A stretch of 64,000 nucleotides of DNA, taken from contig NZ_JAERVK010000009.1 in assembly GCF_016745425.1 (NCBI RefSeq), forward strand, positions 62,001-126,000, read 5' to 3'. The notes under the pieces were generated by a model. That model did not search any database and was not told the DNA's origin. It saw only the letters and a program-made list of their open reading frames with translations. This document shows, piece by piece, positions 32,646 to 44,900 of the stretch. The stretch is from Candidatus Methylomicrobium oryzae (GTDB taxonomy: Bacteria; Pseudomonadota; Gammaproteobacteria; Methylococcales; Methylomonadaceae). The position numbers and the translations under genes were made by a program. Within the stretch, counting starts at the first letter, position 1; each line of letters opens with the position of its first letter.

Positions 32646-35600
32646 ATGCCTAATCCTATCGACCGAATCGCCGGCTTGTCCAAAGAAAAACAAGCGCTGC
32701 TGTTTCAGCGGCTCAAGCAAAAGCCGGCTTCCGTCAGCCACGCTATCGCCAGGCGTCCGGATTTTTCACCATGCCCGCTGTCGTTCGCGCAGGAAAGATT
32801 GTGGTTTCTGGCACAAATGGAGCCTGAAAATCCGTTCTATAACATGGCAGGCACGGTGCTATTGCAAGGCAATCTGAATGTGCCGGTATTGGCGCAGGCC
32901 TTGAATGCGGTCGTCAGCCGCCATGAAGCGTTGAGGACTTCGTTCAAAATCGTCGGCGGCGAAGTCCGGCAAGTCATCGATGCGGCAAAGGCAGTTCCGG
33001 TCGGCTTGGTCGACTTATCGGCGCTGGACGGAGTGCGCCGGCCATATGCCGTCAAAGCGCTGGCGCGGCAGGAAGCGCGAGGCGTTTTCGATCTGGGGCA
33101 GGCGCCGCTATTGCGTGCCGTGCTGCTCAAGCTGGACGAGCGTCGGCATGTGTTGCTGGCGGCCTTGCATCACATTGTGGCCGACGAGTGGTCGTTGCGC
33201 CTGCTGATCAAGGAAATTGGCGTTTGTTACCGCGATTTTAGTAACGGCGTTCCGCCAACCATACCCGAATTGCCGGTGCAATACGCCGATTTTGCCGTGT
33301 GGCAGCGTAATCGTTTGCAAGGCGAAATGTACGACCGGCAAATCGCCTATTGGCGGCAGTACCTGGCGGGCGCGCCGGCGACATTGGAATTGCCTGCCGG
33401 CCGGACCCGGCCGGCGCTGATGTCGTATCGCGGCGCGGAGCATGAGTGGGTGTTGGGGCAAGACGTTTCGGCGGCGTTAACCGCGTTGAGCCGTCAGGCC
33501 GGTACGACGTTGTTTGCGTTAATGATGGCGGCATTCAATATCCTGTTGTCGCGATATACCGGGCAAAGCGACATTTGCGTCGGCTATCCGGTCGCCAACC
33601 GTAACCACAGGGAGATCGAAGGCCTGATCGGCTTTTTCGTCAATACCTTGGTGCTGAGAACCGATTTATCCGGCAATCCGACATTTGCCGAACTGCTGGC
33701 CGGCGTCAACCGGCATTTGCTGGAGGCGCAAAACAACCAGGATTTGCCGTTCGAGCGCTTGGTCGAGGAATTGGGAGCGGATCGAGCATTGAATCGCACG
33801 CCGTTGTTCCAGGCGATGCTGGTGTACCAGAACGAGGCGATGGCGGCGTTGGACGTTCCGGGGCTTAGCGTTGAAATGGCCGATGCCGAAATAGGAGCTG
33901 CCAAGTTCGACCTGACGTTGACGGTAAAAAGATCGAAAAATGCGTTGCGTTGCAGTTTTAACTACAGCAGCGATTTGTTCGACGCCGACACTATCGCGGG
34001 CATGGCAGGACATTGGGAGCAATTGCTGGAAAGCATCGCCGGCAGTTCCGACAGCGTTGCCGTTGCCGATTTGCAAATACTGACGCCGGCAGAAAACCGG
34101 CGCATTTTGTTCGATTGGAACGCGACCGAAACCGACTATCCCAAGAATAGGTTTATTCACCAATTATTCGAAGCGCAAGTAGAAAAAACGCCGGATGCCG
34201 TGGCGCTGGTTTTCCAGGAACAGGTGCTGACTTACGCGAAATTGAACGCCAGGGCCAACCAATTGGCGCATCATCTGTTAGCCGAACGGGTCGGGCCGGA
34301 CATGCTGGTCGGCATCTGCATGCAGCGCTCGCCGGAAATGGTGATCGGCCTGCTCGGCATTCTAAAAGCCGGAGCCGCTTATCTGCCTCTGGACCCCGAT
34401 TATCCGGCGGCCAGGCTGGAGTTCATGCTGGCCGATATTAAGCCGCCGGTGGTGCTGACCCAGGCGGCTTTGCTGGAGAAACACAGTTTCGAAACGGCTG
34501 CCGTATTGTGCCTGGATCGCGACTGGCAGCAACTGGCGGACGGCATCGACGCCAACCCGGATATTGTCCTGAGACCGGAAAGCCTGGCTTATTGCATATA
34601 CACCTCCGGCTCGACCGGACAACCCAAAGGCGCCGGCGTGCCGCACCGGGGCATAGTCAATCGATTGCAATGGATGCAGCAGCAATACCGCTTGGCTGCC
34701 GGCGATTGCGTGTTGCAAAAAACGCCGTACAGTTTCGACGTTTCGGTCTGGGAGTTTTTCTGGCCGCTGATGACCGGAGCGAAGTTGGTCGTCGCCATGC
34801 CCGGCGAGCATAAAAACAGCCAGACGCTGATCGATATCGTCAGACGGCACCAAGTCACGACGATGCACTTCGTGCCGTCGATGTTGCAGGCGTTTGTCGA
34901 TACGCCGGGCGTGGAAACCTGTGTTTCGCTAAAACGCGTGATTTGCAGCGGCGAAGCGTTGCCGGCCGGCTTGGCCGCGCGTTTCCGGCAAAAATTGCCG
35001 GCCGCATTGCATAATCTTTACGGGCCTACCGAAGCGTCGGTAGACGTCAGCTATTGGGAATGCCTGCCGGACGATCCGGCCGCGGCAATTCCTATCGGCC
35101 GGCCCATCGCCAATATCGAGCTATACATTCTCGATCGCCGGCTTAACCCGGTGCCTGTCGGGGTGTCGGGCGAACTTCATATCGGCGGCATCGGCCTGGG
35201 CCGGGGCTACTTGAACCGTCCCGGCCTGACGGCGGAAAAGTTCATCCCCAACCCTTACGGATCAGCGGGCAGCCGGCTGTATAAAACCGGCGATCTGGTG
35301 AGCTATCGTGCCGACGGCAATATCGACTACCTGGGGCGGATCGACCATCAAGTCAAAATCAGAGGCTTCAGGATCGAGCTGGGCGAAATCGAGGCGCGGC
35401 TGTTGGAACACCCGGACATCAAGGAGGCGGTCGTGCTGGCAAGAGAAGACCAGCCGGGCGACAAACGCTTGGTCGCCTACTTGGTCGCATCGGACGGCGC
35501 GACGGTGCAAGCTGCCGAACTGCGAGCCCTGCTGCTGGCTACTCTGGCCGATTACATGGTGCCCGCATCGTTCGTAACGCTACCCGCGTTGCCGCTGTCG

Positions 35601-35990
35601 GCCAACGGCAAATTGGACCGTAAGGCATTGCCCGCGCCCGACGCGGCGCTCGTTGCCAGCAGCGCTTACGAAGCGCCGCAAGGCCCCGTGGAAACGGCTG
35701 TCGCCGGGATTTGGGGGGATTTGCTCGGCGTCGCGCAAGTCGGGCGGCACGATAATTTCTTCGAAATGGGCGGACATTCATTGATGCTGGTCGGCTTGAT
35801 CGAACCGCTGCGCCGGCAGGGCTATGCCGCCGATATGCGAATGATTTTCGCATCGCCTACCGTTGCCGGCATGGCCAAGGCCATCAGCAACGCCGGCGAT
35901 CGAACGGATGCCTACGCGCCGCCCAATCCGGTGCCGGACCATTTTTCCCTACCTTTAACTCACAATACCGTCGAGGAATTCCGCTTATGA
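32646..35990 (+). CDS. NRPS module C-A-PCP (serine)
   Basis: 1114 residues. The condensation domain has HHIVADE near 175. The adenylation domain has YSFDVSVWEFFWPL near 698, MHFVPSML, VICSGEA and HNLYGPTEASVDVSYW, which read as DVWHISLVDK. That is the classic serine code. The carrier Ser is about residue 1045 (GGHSLMLVG). The stop overlaps the next start by four bases (ATGA). The next protein begins with a dual C/E-type domain, so this Ser is probably converted to the D form after loading. Confidence 0.9.
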   Translation: MPNPIDRIAGLSKEKQALLFQRLKQKPASVSHAIARRPDFSPCPLSFAQERLWFLAQMEPENPFYNMAGTVLLQGNLNVPVLAQALNAVVSRHEALRTSFKIVGGEVRQVIDAAKAVPVGLVDLSALDGVRRPYAVKALARQEARGVFDLGQAPLLRAVLLKLDERRHVLLAALHHIVADEWSLRLLIKEIGVCYRDFSNGVPPTIPELPVQYADFAVWQRNRLQGEMYDRQIAYWRQYLAGAPATLELPAGRTRPALMSYRGAEHEWVLGQDVSAALTALSRQAGTTLFALMMAAFNILLSRYTGQSDICVGYPVANRNHREIEGLIGFFVNTLVLRTDLSGNPTFAELLAGVNRHLLEAQNNQDLPFERLVEELGADRALNRTPLFQAMLVYQNEAMAALDVPGLSVEMADAEIGAAKFDLTLTVKRSKNALRCSFNYSSDLFDADTIAGMAGHWEQLLESIAGSSDSVAVADLQILTPAENRRILFDWNATETDYPKNRFIHQLFEAQVEKTPDAVALVFQEQVLTYAKLNARANQLAHHLLAERVGPDMLVGICMQRSPEMVIGLLGILKAGAAYLPLDPDYPAARLEFMLADIKPPVVLTQAALLEKHSFETAAVLCLDRDWQQLADGIDANPDIVLRPESLAYCIYTSGSTGQPKGAGVPHRGIVNRLQWMQQQYRLAAGDCVLQKTPYSFDVSVWEFFWPLMTGAKLVVAMPGEHKNSQTLIDIVRRHQVTTMHFVPSMLQAFVDTPGVETCVSLKRVICSGEALPAGLAARFRQKLPAALHNLYGPTEASVDVSYWECLPDDPAAAIPIGRPIANIELYILDRRLNPVPVGVSGELHIGGIGLGRGYLNRPGLTAEKFIPNPYGSAGSRLYKTGDLVSYRADGNIDYLGRIDHQVKIRGFRIELGEIEARLLEHPDIKEAVVLAREDQPGDKRLVAYLVASDGATVQAAELRALLLATLADYMVPASFVTLPALPLSANGKLDRKALPAPDAALVASSAYEAPQGPVETAVAGIWGDLLGVAQVGRHDNFFEMGGHSLMLVGLIEPLRRQGYAADMRMIFASPTVAGMAKAISNAGDRTDAYAPPNPVPDHFSLPLTHNTVEEFRL

Positions 35991-38900
35991 CCACGCAAGA
36001 GCTGCTCGCTTACCTGAAACAAAAAAATATAGCGATCGCTTCGGATAACGGGGAACTGGTCATTCGAGCGGAACAGGGCGTCGTCGATGCGGAAACGCTG
36101 GCGTTGTTGAAATCGCATAAGCAGGCCTTATTGGCGGCAGTAGGAGGCAGTGCCCCGCCATTGATCACCCTCAGCCAGGACGAGATCGGCCTGATTGCGA
36201 GCCGCGTGCCCGAAGGCGAGGCCAACATCCAGGATATTTACCCGCTGGCGCCGATGCAGGAAGGCATACTGTTCCATCATTTGTTGGAGGGAGAAGGCGA
36301 CGCTTATTTATTGCGTTCGATGCTTGCCTTCGACGGGCGCGAGCGGTTGGACGCTTTTTTAGACGCGCTGCAAACCGTGATCGACCGCCACGACGTGTTG
36401 CGCAGCTCGGTGCATTGGGAAGGCTTGGCGCAGCCGGCGCAAGTGGTGCATCGAACCGCGAAGCTGCCGGTCGAGGCAATCGGGCCGGTTCCCGGCAGCG
36501 ATGCGCTGCAACAACTGTATGCCAAAACCGATCCGCGCTTTATGCGCCTGGATTTGCAGCGGGCTCCGCTGTTTAAAGCCTGTATTGCCGCCGATCCGCA
36601 ATCCGGGCAATGGTTTCTGGCATTGCTCAACCACCACGTGGTTTGCGACCACGTCACGCTGGCGTTGGCCTTGGCCGAAATCCGGATGCTGTTGCAAGGG
36701 CAGGGCGATCGATTGCCTCCACCCGTGCCGTACCGGCATTTCATCGCCCAGGCCTTGTCCGTGTCCCCGGACGAGCACGAAGCCTATTTCCGCTGCCGGC
36801 TCGGCGCGGTCGACGAAGCGACCGCGCCGTTCGGCATCGTCGATATTCAAGGCAACGGCGGCCAAATAACCGAAGCGACTTTATTGTTGGACGACGAACT
36901 GGCGCGGCGTATCCGCAACAGCGCACGGCAACAAGGCGTCACCGCCGCCGTGCTGTTTCATGTTGCCTGGGCGCAGGTGCTGGCGCGTTGTACCGACCGG
37001 CGCGACGTCGTGTTCGGCACCGTGTTGTTGGGCAGGCTGCACGGTTCGGCCGGAGCGGACCAGGCGTTGGGCATGTTCATCAACACCTTGCCGATACGCG
37101 TCGATTTGGCCGGTGCCGACGCGCGCCAGGCCGTCAGCGATACTTACCGGAACTTGACCGAGTTGCTCGAGCGCGAACAGGCGCCGCTTGCGCTGGCTCA
37201 GCGTTGCAGCGAGGTGCCGGCCGGAACGCCGTTGTTTACGACTTTGCTGAATTACCGGCATGGCGATGCCGTGTTCGACTGGGAAGGCATGCGTGTGGTC
37301 AGCAGCGAGGAACGCACCAATTATCCGGTCACGCTGTCGGTCAACGATCTGGGCCTAGGCTTCAGTTTGACGGCGCAATGCGCGGCCGGCATCGATCCGG
37401 GCCGTATCGCCGCATATTTAGAGACGGCCATAGCCGGGCTGACCGATGCGTTGGCCATGCAGCCTGCCCAGCCCATCGAAACCTTGAACATTCTGCCGGC
37501 AAACGAGTTGCGCCAATTATTGGTCGAATTCAATGCCGAGGGTAGCGATCGTGTTCCTGAAACCGGTTCAATAACAGACGGTTTGATACACCGTCTGTTC
37601 GAGCGGCAAGCAGACCGAACGCCGGATGCGATCGCCGTTGTATACGAAGGCCGCAGCCTGACTTATGCCGAGCTTAACCGTAGCGCTAATCGGATTGCGC
37701 ACCAATTACTGGCGCTGGGCGTGCGCCCCGACGATCGAGTCGCAATTTGCGTGGAACGCAGCCTGAACATGGTGGCCGGCTTGCTGGGCATCCTTAAAGC
37801 CGGCGGCGCTTACGTGCCGTTGGATCCTCATTATCCGCACGATCGTCTGTTGCATATGCTCAGCGACAGCGCGCCGGTCGCGCTGCTGGTCCAGGCCGCG
37901 TTGCAGGACAAATTGCCGCATCAAGACTTGCCTGTCGTGCTGTTGGATGCGGATATGGCCGGACATGACGGCGGCAACCCCGATCCGGCATTACTCGGAT
38001 TGACCGCGCAAAATCTGGCTTATGTGATTTACACGTCGGGTTCCACCGGCTTGCCCAAAGGGGTGATGGTCGAGCACGGCAATGTAACGCGTTTATTCAC
38101 CGCAACCGATCGTTGGTTCCGTTTTTGTTCCGGCGACGTCTGGACGCTGTTTCATTCGTTTGCGTTCGATTTTTCCGTTTGGGAGCTGTGGGGCGCGTTG
38201 CTGTACGGCGGCCGCTTGGTTGTCGTGCCTTACGGCGTTTCGCGTTCGCCGGACGCGTTTTATCGATTGCTGTGTCGTGAGCGCGTCACCGTGCTGAATC
38301 AAACGCCCAGCGCCTTCCGGCAGTTGATTGCCGCGCACAACGGCAGCGACCAGCGGCATAGCCTGCGCGCGGTGATTTTCGGCGGCGAGGCGCTGGAGTT
38401 TCATACCTTGTTGCCGTGGCTGGAACGCAACAGCCTGGAACAAACCCAGCTGATTAATATGTACGGCATTACCGAAATCACTGTGCACGCCACGTATTTT
38501 CCGCTGACCGACACGGATATCCGCGCTGCGGCAGGCAGCGTAATCGGCAAGCCCCTTCCCGATTTGCGTTTTTATATTCTCGACGCTGGGCTGCGACCGG
38601 CGCCCATCGGCGTAGCCGGAGAAATTTACATCGGCGGGGCCGGCGTCGCCCGCGGCTATCTGAACCGGCCCGAGCTGACCGCGGAACGCTTCGTGCGCGA
38701 TCCGTTCAGCTCCGATGCCGCAGCCCGCTTGTATAAAACCGGCGACTTGGGGCGCTGGCTGCCGGACGGCAGCATCGAATACCTGGGGCGCAACGACTTC
38801 CAGGTCAAGATCCGCGGATTCCGGATCGAGTTGGGCGAAATCGAAGCCAGGCTGGTTCAATGTCCCGGCGTGCGCGAGGCGGTCGTCATTGCCCGCGAGG

Positions 38901-41900
38901 ATAGTCCAGGCGATAAGAGATTGGTGGCCTACCTGGTCGCGGATGCCGGCATGGAGCCGGTGGCGGCCGAGTTGCGGGAACGGCTGGCGGCCAGCTTGCC
39001 GGATTACATGCTGCCGAGCGCGTTCGTAATGTTGACTGGCCTGCCGTTGACCGTCAACGGCAAACTGGATCGGCAAGCGTTGCCGTTGCCGGAAAGCAGC
39101 GCTTATGCGGCCCAAGAATACCAAGCGCCGGGCAACGAAACCGAAGCCGTGTTGGCTAAAATCTGGGCCGACGTGCTGCAACTGGACAAAGTCGGCGTCA
39201 ACGACAATTTCTTTGGCATCGGCGGCGATTCGATACGCTGCATTAGCGTTGTCGCCAAGGCCAAAAGCGCCGGCTTCGCGCTTGCGGTCATCGACATTTT
39301 CAAGCATCAAACCATCGCCGATTTGGCTAAAGCGATAGCCTTGGATGGTGTGCCTGCACATACGAATCCTGAGCCGGATACAACCCGCCTCGATGCTGTG
39401 CAATTGCCGGCCGGCATTGAAGATGTTTATCCGGTGACGCAGTTGCAAATGGGCATGGTTTATCACAACCAACTGTCCGGGCAGCAGGGACTGTATCACG
39501 ATGTTTTCAGCACGCTGCTAACCGTGCCGGTATGGGACGAAGATACGCTACGAGTTGTGCTTGATGCACTGTCACGCAAGCATCCGGCGCTACGGACAGG
39601 TTTCGACTTGCATCGCTACGGCGAGCCTATGCAACTGGTCCATGCAACGGCGCCCATACCGCTGATTGTCGCCGACCTCAAAGACGCCGATGCCCAGGCT
39701 CAAAACCGCATTGTTGACGAGTTTATCGAGCGCGAAAGAAAAACCGTTTTTGCGCTGGACGAGCCGCCGTTGCTGCGTGTTTTTATTCATCTAAGGGCGG
39801 AGAAAACCGTTCTATTCAGCTTGAGTTTTCATCATGCGATTTTGGACGGCTGGAGCGTGGCGTCCTTGCAAACCGAAGTGTTCAAGGCATACGCGGAGCT
39901 GGTCCGCACCGGCCGCAAAACGCTGGAGCTGGCGCCGTTGTCGCTGACGCCGAAAACCACCGTCACGCTGGAGCGGCGGGCTTTGCAATGCAGGGCGCAC
40001 CAAGCATTTTGGCGCGAATACCTGGACGAATATGTTTTCTGCGCGTTGCCCTGCGCGAATAACGGGTCAAAACCGGACGCCGGGCCGAGCCGGCAGATTG
40101 CCCGTATCGATGATGAGGTTTGCGCCGGCCTGCAACGGCTGGCGGCAGACTTGCAAGTGCCGATGCGCACGCTGCTGCTGGCCGCGCATGTTCGGGTGCT
40201 GGGCATGGTGTCCGGCAAAACCGACGTCACGACCGGACTGGTCTGCAACGTACGGCCGGAGCAGGCGGACGGCGAAAAAGTGTTGGGATTGTTCTTGAAT
40301 ACGCTGCCGTTCCGGCAGAAATTGCGCCACACGAGTTGGTCCGAACTGATACGCGAAACATTCGCCGCGGAACTCTCGGTCATGGAACACCGGCAATATC
40401 CCTATTTTCAGCTCTATCTGGATCATGGGCGCGTGCCGTTTTACGAAGTCATTTTTAACTACATCAATTTCCACGTCTACGAGCAATTGAAAGACGTTGA
40501 AAGCATCGGTGCGATCGACGCCGGCGGTTTCGAGGACACCGGCTTTGCGCTGGCGGTCAATTGCAGTTACACCGCCGGCCGGGGCATAGAGCTGGCGCTG
40601 GCTTCGTCCCGTGTGCCGTCCGAGCATATCGGGCGGATGCTCGGTTATTACGTTACGGCGTTGACCTCTATGGCCGAAGAGCCGGATGCTTATCACGATC
40701 AATGCAATTTATTATCGGAGCCTGAGCGCCGGCAATTGCTGTTCGACTTTAACGGCGCAAGCGCGGCTTATCCGCGTGATTGCCTGATCCACCAGTTGTT
40801 TGAACGGCAAGTGGAACAAACGCCGGATGCGATTGCGGTGCAGTTCGAGGATAGGGCGTTGAGCTACCGGGAACTCAACGTCCGGGCCAACCGGCTGGCG
40901 CATTATTTGTCGGGGCTGGGCATACGGCCCGACGACCGGGTCGCGATCTGCGCGGAACGCAGCCTGGACATGGTCGTCGGTTTGTTCGCCATTCTTAAAG
41001 CCGGTGCCGCTTATGTGTCGCTGGACCCGGATTATCCGGCCGAGCGGCTGGCCTATATGCTCGATAATTGCGCGCCCGCGGCATTGTTAAGCCAGCGCCG
41101 GCTGTTGTCCAGCCTGTCGGAAGCGTCGGTGCCGCTGGTCGTGCTGGACGATGCGGCCGGCCCTTGGCAACAGCAGCCCGAACACAATCCCGATCCCGTC
41201 AAGCTGGGCTTGACTGCGCGCAATCTGGCCTACGTGATTTATACCTCGGGTTCGACCGGCTTGCCCAAGGGCGTGATGAACCAGCATGACGGCGTCGTCA
41301 ACCGGCTGCTGTGGGCGCAAGACGAATACCGGTTGGCAGCCGACGACCGGGTGTTGCAAAAAACGCCGTTCAGTTTCGACGTCTCGGTCTGGGAGTTCTT
41401 CCTGCCGCTGCTGGCCGGCGCGCGCCTGGTCATGGCGCGCCCGAAAGGCCACCAAGACCCGCAGTACCTGGCCGATTGCATTGAAATCGCCGGCATTACC
41501 ACCGTGCATTTCGTGCCGTCGATGTTGCAGGTATTTTTGGACCGGATCGGCAAACAACGCTGCCGCGGCTTGCGCCGCGTGTTATGCAGCGGCGAGGCCT
41601 TGCCTTATGCACTCCAGCAAAAATTTATCGAACAATGGCCGGACATCGAACTGCACAATCTGTACGGTCCGACCGAGGCGGCGATCGACGTGACCGCCTG
41701 GCGTTGCGATCCCGGCTTGCACGACGGCATCGTGCCGATAGGACGGCCGATCGCCAACATCCAGATTTATATCCTCGACGCTGGGCTGCGACCGGCGCCC
41801 ATCGGCGTAGCCGGAGAAATTTACATCGGCGGGGCCGGCGTCGCCCGCGGCTATCTGAACCGGCCCGAGCTGACCGCGGAACGCTTCGTGCGCGATCCGT

Positions 41901-44900
41901 TCAGCTCCGATGCCGCAGCCCGCTTGTATAAAACCGGCGACTTGGGGCGCTGGCTGCCGGACGGCAGCATCGAATACCTGGGGCGCAACGACTTCCAGGT
42001 CAAGATCCGCGGATTCCGGATCGAGTTGGGCGAAATCGAAGCCAGGCTGGTTCAATGTCCCGGCGTGCGCGAGGCGGTCGTCATTGCCCGCGAGGATAGT
42101 CCAGGCGATAAGAGATTGGTGGCCTACCTGGTCGCGGATGCCGGCATGGAGCCGGTGGCGGCCGAGTTGCGGGAACGGCTGGCGGCCAGCTTGCCGGATT
42201 ACATGCTGCCGAGCGCGTTCGTGACGTTGGCGGGCCTGCCGTTGACCGTCAACGGCAAACTGGATCGGCAAGCGTTGCCGGCGCCCGATGCCAACGCGTT
42301 GATCTCGCGGCCTTACGAAGCGCCGCAAGGGCCGGTGGAGGAGGCGATTGCCGGCATTTGGCAAACCTTGTTGGGCATGGACATGGTGGGACGGCACGAC
42401 GATTTTTTTGCCTTGGGCGGCCATTCCTTGCTTGCCGTGCGGTTGATCGCGCGCCTGCGCCAGATGCTTGAGGTCGATGTGGCCTTGGGCGATTTTTTCG
42501 CGCAACCGACGCCGGCAGGTTTGGCCTGTCTTGCAAGCCGCGCCGGCCATGCATTGCCGCCTATTGAGGCCGCCGACCGCAGCCGGCCGTTGCCGTTGTC
42601 TTGGTCGCAGCAACGCTTGTGGTTTCTCGACCAGCTCGAACCGGCGGCCGGAAAGGCTTATCACATCCCCATCGGCGTGCGCCTGCAGGGTCGTCTAGAC
42701 AGGGAAGCCTTACGCAAGTCATTAGACCGCATCGTCGTCCGTCATGAAAACTTGCGCACCTGTTTTGTCGGCATCGACGGCCAGCCTATGCAAGTTATTG
42801 CCCCGCAAGACTTGGGCTTTGCGCTGTTGGAACACGATTTGCGGGCTCTGTCGGCCGATAGCCAAACAACCGCCGCCGAGCGGATCGGCGCCGAGGAGGC
42901 CAGTCAACCGTTCGATCTGTCCGCTGGCCCGCTGATACGGGGACGCTTGTTGCAATTGTCCGGCGATGAACATCTGCTGCTGATTACCCAGCATCACATT
43001 ATTTCCGACGGCTGGTCGGTCGGGCTGTTCGTGCAAGAGCTTTGCTCACTCTATGCCGCCTTCAGCCAGCGCTTGCCCGATCCGCTGCCGCAACTGCCGG
43101 TTCAATATGCCGATTACGCGGTTTGGCAACGGCAATGGCTGCAAGGTGAAATTCTGGATCTGCAAGCCGATTTTTGGCGGCGTTATCTTGCCGGCGCGCC
43201 GGCGTTGTCGGAATTGCCGGCCGACCGGCCCAGGTTGCCGGTGCAAAGCTATGCCGGCGGCAGCGTCGAGCTGGAATTACCGGCCGACTTGAGCGCAGGG
43301 CTGCGTCAATTAAGCCGGCGCCACGGCTGTACTTTGTTTATGACGCTGTTGTGCGGCTGGTCGGTGCTGATCGCGCGGCTTAGCGGGCAGAACGACCTGG
43401 CGATAGGCACGCCGGTCGCCAACCGGCAACACGCCGAGGTTGAAGCGCTGATTGGCTTTTTCGTCAATACCTTGGCGTTGCGCGTGACTTTGGACGGCGA
43501 TCCCAGCGTCGCGCAATTGCTGGAGCATGTTAAAGCTGCGACCTTGAGCGCCTACGCGCACCAGGATTTGCCTTTGGAGCAAGTGGTGGAGGCCGTTAAA
43601 CCGGCGCGCAGCATGAGCCACAGTCCGGTGTTTCAGGTCATGTTGGCGTTGAACAATACGCCCAAGGCCGACGTGGTAACGCTGCCGGGCCTGAGTTTGT
43701 CGCCGGTCATCAGGCCGGCTGAAACCACGCAGTTCGATCTGACGCTGTCGCTAACGGAAACCGGCGACACGATAACGGGCCACCTTGAATATGCGTCCGA
43801 TTTATTCGACGCGGCGACGATCCAGCGCTGGGCCGGGCATTTGCAAACGTTGCTAGCTGCCATGATCGCCGATGACCGGCAGCGCATAAGCCGCTTGCCG
43901 ATGTTGACGCCGGCCGAAATCCAACGGATCGTCGCCGATTGGAACCGTACCGGAGCCAATTTCCCGCAGCACGACGGTCTACACCGCTTGTTCGAACAAC
44001 AGGCCGCACAGACGCCCGAAGCGGCGGCCGTGGCATGCGCCGGGCGGACTTTGAGCTACGTGGAACTGAACGCCCAGGCTAACCGGCTGGCGCATTATCT
44101 GCGGCAACGCGGCGCCGGGCCTGAAGTCCTGATAGGGCTGTGCATCGATCGTTCGCCGGAAATGCTGGTCGGCCTGCTGGGCATATTGAAAGCCGGCAGC
44201 GCCTATGTGCCGCTGGACCCCGATTATCCCGAAGAGCGCATCGCTTATATGATCGAAGATGCCGGCATGCCATTGGTGCTGACCCGTCAGCGGTTGCTGG
44301 ACAAATTGCCGGATTGCTCGGCCGATACGGTTTGCCTGGATCGCGACTGGTCGGCAATCGAGCGTTTTGGCGACGCCAATCCCGACGGACGACATGATCC
44401 GTTGAATACGGCTTATATCATTTACACCTCGGGTTCTACCGGCAAGCCCAAGGCCGTCGCAGTTACGCACCGTAACGCGCTGCATTCGACGACAGCCAGA
44501 TTCGAAAGTTACCGGGACCCGGTGCGGGCATTTTTGCTGTTGTCTTCGTTTGCGTTCGACAGTTCGGTGGCCGGGATATTCTGGACTTTGGGGCAGGGCG
44601 GCTGTTTGTGCCTGCCCGAGCGCGACGAGACGAAAGACCCGGCCGCGTTGGCCGGTTTAATCGAGCGGTACCGGATTTCGCATGTATTGGCGCTGCCGTC
44701 GCTGTACAGTGCATTGCTGACGCAGGCTCCGGCTCGACTGCAAGCTTTGGATAGCGTTATCGTGGCCGGAGAAGCTTGCAGCAACGAAGTGGTCAAACAG
44801 CATTTCGCCGTTTTACCCAAGGCGCGCTTGTACAACGAATACGGTCCGACCGAAGGCACGGTTTGGTGCAGCGTTTATCCGGTTGGCATGGAGGATACGG

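Noticed and set aside
38093-39499. Long antisense reading frame (468 codons) opposite the trimodular NRPS, and a similar one at 41582-42664
   Set aside because: They mirror NRPS codon bias in GC-rich sequence, share the duplicated tract, and show no family motifs or ribosome sites.
39400-40720. Second condensation domain of the trimodular NRPS as another dual C/E domain
   Set aside because: It follows a GGDS-type carrier, but its N-terminal motif (YHNQLSGQQGLYHD) lacks the HH[I/L]xxxxGD signature, so Thr epimerisation is not claimed.
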